A stretch of DNA of 64,000 nt from Endozoicomonas sp. Mp262 (GTDB taxonomy: Bacteria; Pseudomonadota; Gammaproteobacteria; Pseudomonadales; Endozoicomonadaceae), in the NCBI RefSeq assembly GCF_025643335.1, contig NZ_CP092489.1, positions 4,226,501 through 4,290,500 of the forward strand, in the 5' to 3' direction. The position numbers were made by a program, and so were the translations under genes. Below are positions 62,250 to 64,000 of the stretch, piece by piece. How positions within the stretch are numbered: position 1 is the stretch's first letter; every line of letters begins with the position of its first letter. The notes under the pieces are model-generated. The model saw only the letters and a program-made list of their open reading frames with translations, was not told the DNA's origin and searched no databases.

Positions 62250-64000
62250 TCATTACTTCCTTCAACAGAAACCGTCATGCCTGCCTGTTCAGCCAGCATG
62301 ACAAAATTAGGAAATGAAGTGGCCACATTAGCACAGTCAAGAATACGAATCTCACCTTCTGATTTAAGGGCCGCTACGGCAAAGGCCATGGCAATACGGT
62401 GATCACCACAACTATCTACCGTACCACCAGACATCTTACTACCATGAATAATCATGCCATCGGCCAATGGCTTGGCTTCCACTCCGAGGATCTGTAAGCC
62501 GTCCGCCATAGACTGAATCCGGTCAGATTCTTTAACCCGCAGTTCCTCTGCACCTCTCAGCACAGTCCTGCCATTGGCACAGGCGGCTGCCACAAATAAC
62601 ACCGGAAACTCATCAATGGCTACAGGAACCAGCGCCCGGGGAATCTCAATCCCCTTAAGAGGCGCCGATTTAACCCGGATATCCGCCACCGGCTCTCCGC
62701 CCACTTCCTGCTCATTGGTGAGTGTAATATCAGCGCCCATCAATTTGAGGATCTCAATAACACCGGCACGGGTAGGGTTGATGCCCACATGGGTCAGCAC
62801 AATATCAGAACCTTCCGCAATACTGGCCGCCACCATAAAAAATGCAGCGGAAGAAATATCGGCAGGCACATCGATATCAGTGGCAATTAATGAACCACCG
62901 CCGCTTATCGAAACAGTATCATCTTTAACCTGAACCGGATAACCAAAGCCTGCCAGCATGCGATTGGTATGGTCACGAACAATACCCGGCGACTTAACAG
63001 ATGTGGTGCCCCTGGCATACATACCCGCCAATAGCAGGCAGGATTGCACCTGCGCCGAAGCCACCGGCATATCATAGTGAATGCCCTTGAGAGTACACTG
63101 CCCTTTAATATTCAAAGGCGGTGTTCCACCTTCTGCCGTTTCAATCCCGGCCCCCATATGGGATAAAGGCTGAGTCACACGTTTCATGGGACGCCCTGAT
63201 AAGGACTCATCACCCGTCAATGTCACATCAAAAGACTGGGCCGCCATCAAGCCTGCCATTAATCGCATGGCTGTTCCGGCATTACCTAAATATAAAGGCT
63301 CAGAGGAAGGCTTCAGGCCATGCATGCCTACCCCGTGTACCACCACCCTGCCATTATCCGGGCCTTCGATGACAACACCCATGTTTCTAAATGCCTGCAA
63401 GGTTGCCATGGCATCTTCGCCCTCAAGAAAACCATCAATAACCGTGGTTCCCTCAGCCAGCGCTCCCAGCATAATTGAGCGATGGGAAATGGACTTATCC
63501 CCGGGCACCCGCAAATGACCGCACAAGCTACCTCCCGGCCCTGCCACCAGGCTTTGCATTTTCTCTTTACAACTGGCCATATACATCCGTCTTGACAATA
63601 ACGTGGCAAAGTGATTCCTTGCACTTCGGGCACGTTCGAAAATTCCTGATAACGCGCTGCTATCACCCTTTGCAATAGCCGTACGCAATCGATTCAGCCC
63701 TTCAGAGAAGGTATCTATTGACTCCAGCACAGCCTCTCTGTTGCTCAGGGCAATATCATGCCACATCACCGGATCACTGCCTGCAATCCGGGTAAAATCC
63801 CTGAAGCCCCCGGCAGCATAACGAAAGATCGCCTGATTCTCAGGCTCTCCCGCCAGGGTGTCCACCAGCGAAAATGCCAGATAATGCGGCAGATGACTGG
63901 TCAAAGCCAGCACCTGGTCATGATGCTCCACCTCCATACAGCTCACCCGGGCCCCGCAAACTTCCCACAATTTTTTCACCACAGCCACGGCTAACGCATC
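62246..64000 (-). CDS. aroA: bifunctional prephenate dehydrogenase/EPSP synthase, C-terminal part (5' end outside the window)
   Basis: The frame is open to the window edge. The first visible 145 residues ([39 protein letters not shown], then [23 protein letters not shown]) are the C-terminal dimer domain of prephenate dehydrogenase (TyrA). EPSP synthase follows: [51 protein letters not shown] and [13 protein letters not shown]. The same TyrA-AroA fusion is known from Pseudomonas and relatives. It links tyrosine synthesis to chorismate supply. The NAD-binding half of TyrA lies beyond base 64000. Confidence 0.95.
   Translation of the reverse strand, partial: DALAVAVVKKLWEVCGARVSCMEVEHHDQVLALTSHLPHYLAFSLVDTLAGEPENQAIFRYAAGGFRDFTRIAGSDPVMWHDIALSNREAVLESIDTFSEGLNRLRTAIAKGDSSALSGIFERARSARNHFATLLSRRMYMASCKEKMQSLVAGPGGSLCGHLRVPGDKSISHRSIMLGALAEGTTVIDGFLEGEDAMATLQAFRNMGVVIEGPDNGRVVVHGVGMHGLKPSSEPLYLGNAGTAMRLMAGLMAAQSFDVTLTGDESLSGRPMKRVTQPLSHMGAGIETAEGGTPPLNIKGQCTLKGIHYDMPVASAQVQSCLLLAGMYARGTTSVKSPGIVRDHTNRMLAGFGYPVQVKDDTVSISGGGSLIATDIDVPADISSAAFFMVAASIAEGSDIVLTHVGINPTRAGVIEILKLMGADITLTNEQEVGGEPVADIRVKSAPLKGIEIPRALVPVAIDEFPVLFVAAACANGRTVLRGAEELRVKESDRIQSMADGLQILGVEAKPLADGMIIHGSKMSGGTVDSCGDHRIAMAFAVAALKSEGEIRILDCANVATSFPNFVMLAEQAGMTVSVEGSNE

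Noticed and set aside
1-64000. CRISPR array
   Set aside because: No series of evenly spaced short direct repeats was seen. The only repeats are the ones listed.

Overview
The window looks like chromosome of a marine, probably host-associated gammaproteobacterium of the Oceanospirillales/Pseudomonas side. The order uvrB, class I aminotransferase, comEA, wbpM, polysaccharide genes, chain-length regulator, lapB-lapA, ihfB, rpsA, cmk, tyrA-aroA is the same frame that holds the O-antigen locus of Pseudomonas aeruginosa (from memory). A signal-anchored RING/TRAF-type zinc-finger protein is the kind of eukaryote-like gene common in Endozoicomonas, so I lean to Endozoicomonadaceae; this is inference.

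Region 1 (1-16.9 kb, minus strand) is an aryl polyene (APE) pigment cluster. From the promoter end it runs: methyltransferase, apeC, apeD, apeE, apeF, apeG, apeH, apeI, apeJ, aromatic ammonia-lyase, apeK, apeL, apeM, apeN, apeO, apeP, apeQ and apeR (cut by the window edge). The lyase and apeH plausibly supply and activate an aryl starter, the ketosynthase/reductase/dehydratase set builds the polyene on two carrier proteins, and apeJ, apeL, apeM and apeN attach and export it. A plus-strand cassette with a small gene split by an amber codon sits between apeL and apeM.

Region 2 (17-24.4 kb) is a patchwork: a lipoprotein hydrolase, a secreted PhyH-type oxygenase, the RING/TRAF protein bracketed by 75-bp direct repeats of a ketosynthase 3' end, a second apeR-like ketosynthase, tRNA-Val, a MITE-like element and ppk2.

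Region 3 (24.4-33.6 kb) has uvrB, an aminotransferase, an outer-membrane barrel, an unrecognised gene, an H-NOX gas sensor with two soluble histidine kinases, a decayed umuD that keeps its LexA box, and comEA.

Region 4 (33.8-57.2 kb, minus strand, visibly AT-rich in the middle) is a Wzx/Wzy-type surface polysaccharide operon. It starts behind an ops/RfaH-type element and contains a PCP/BY-kinase gene split by an insertion sequence, diamino-uronic acid genes (dehydrogenase, oxidoreductase, aminotransferase), a formyltransferase, flippase, sulfotransferase, FemAB-like acyltransferase, deacetylase, polymerase, two GT4 glycosyltransferases, a class II glutaminase fused to a WbpG-type amidotransferase, an epimerase, a small phosphoglycosyl transferase and wbpM. 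Two spacers hold decayed genes.

Region 5 (57.5-64 kb, minus strand) is core: lapB, lapA, ihfB, rpsA, cmk and the 3' part of a tyrA-aroA fusion.
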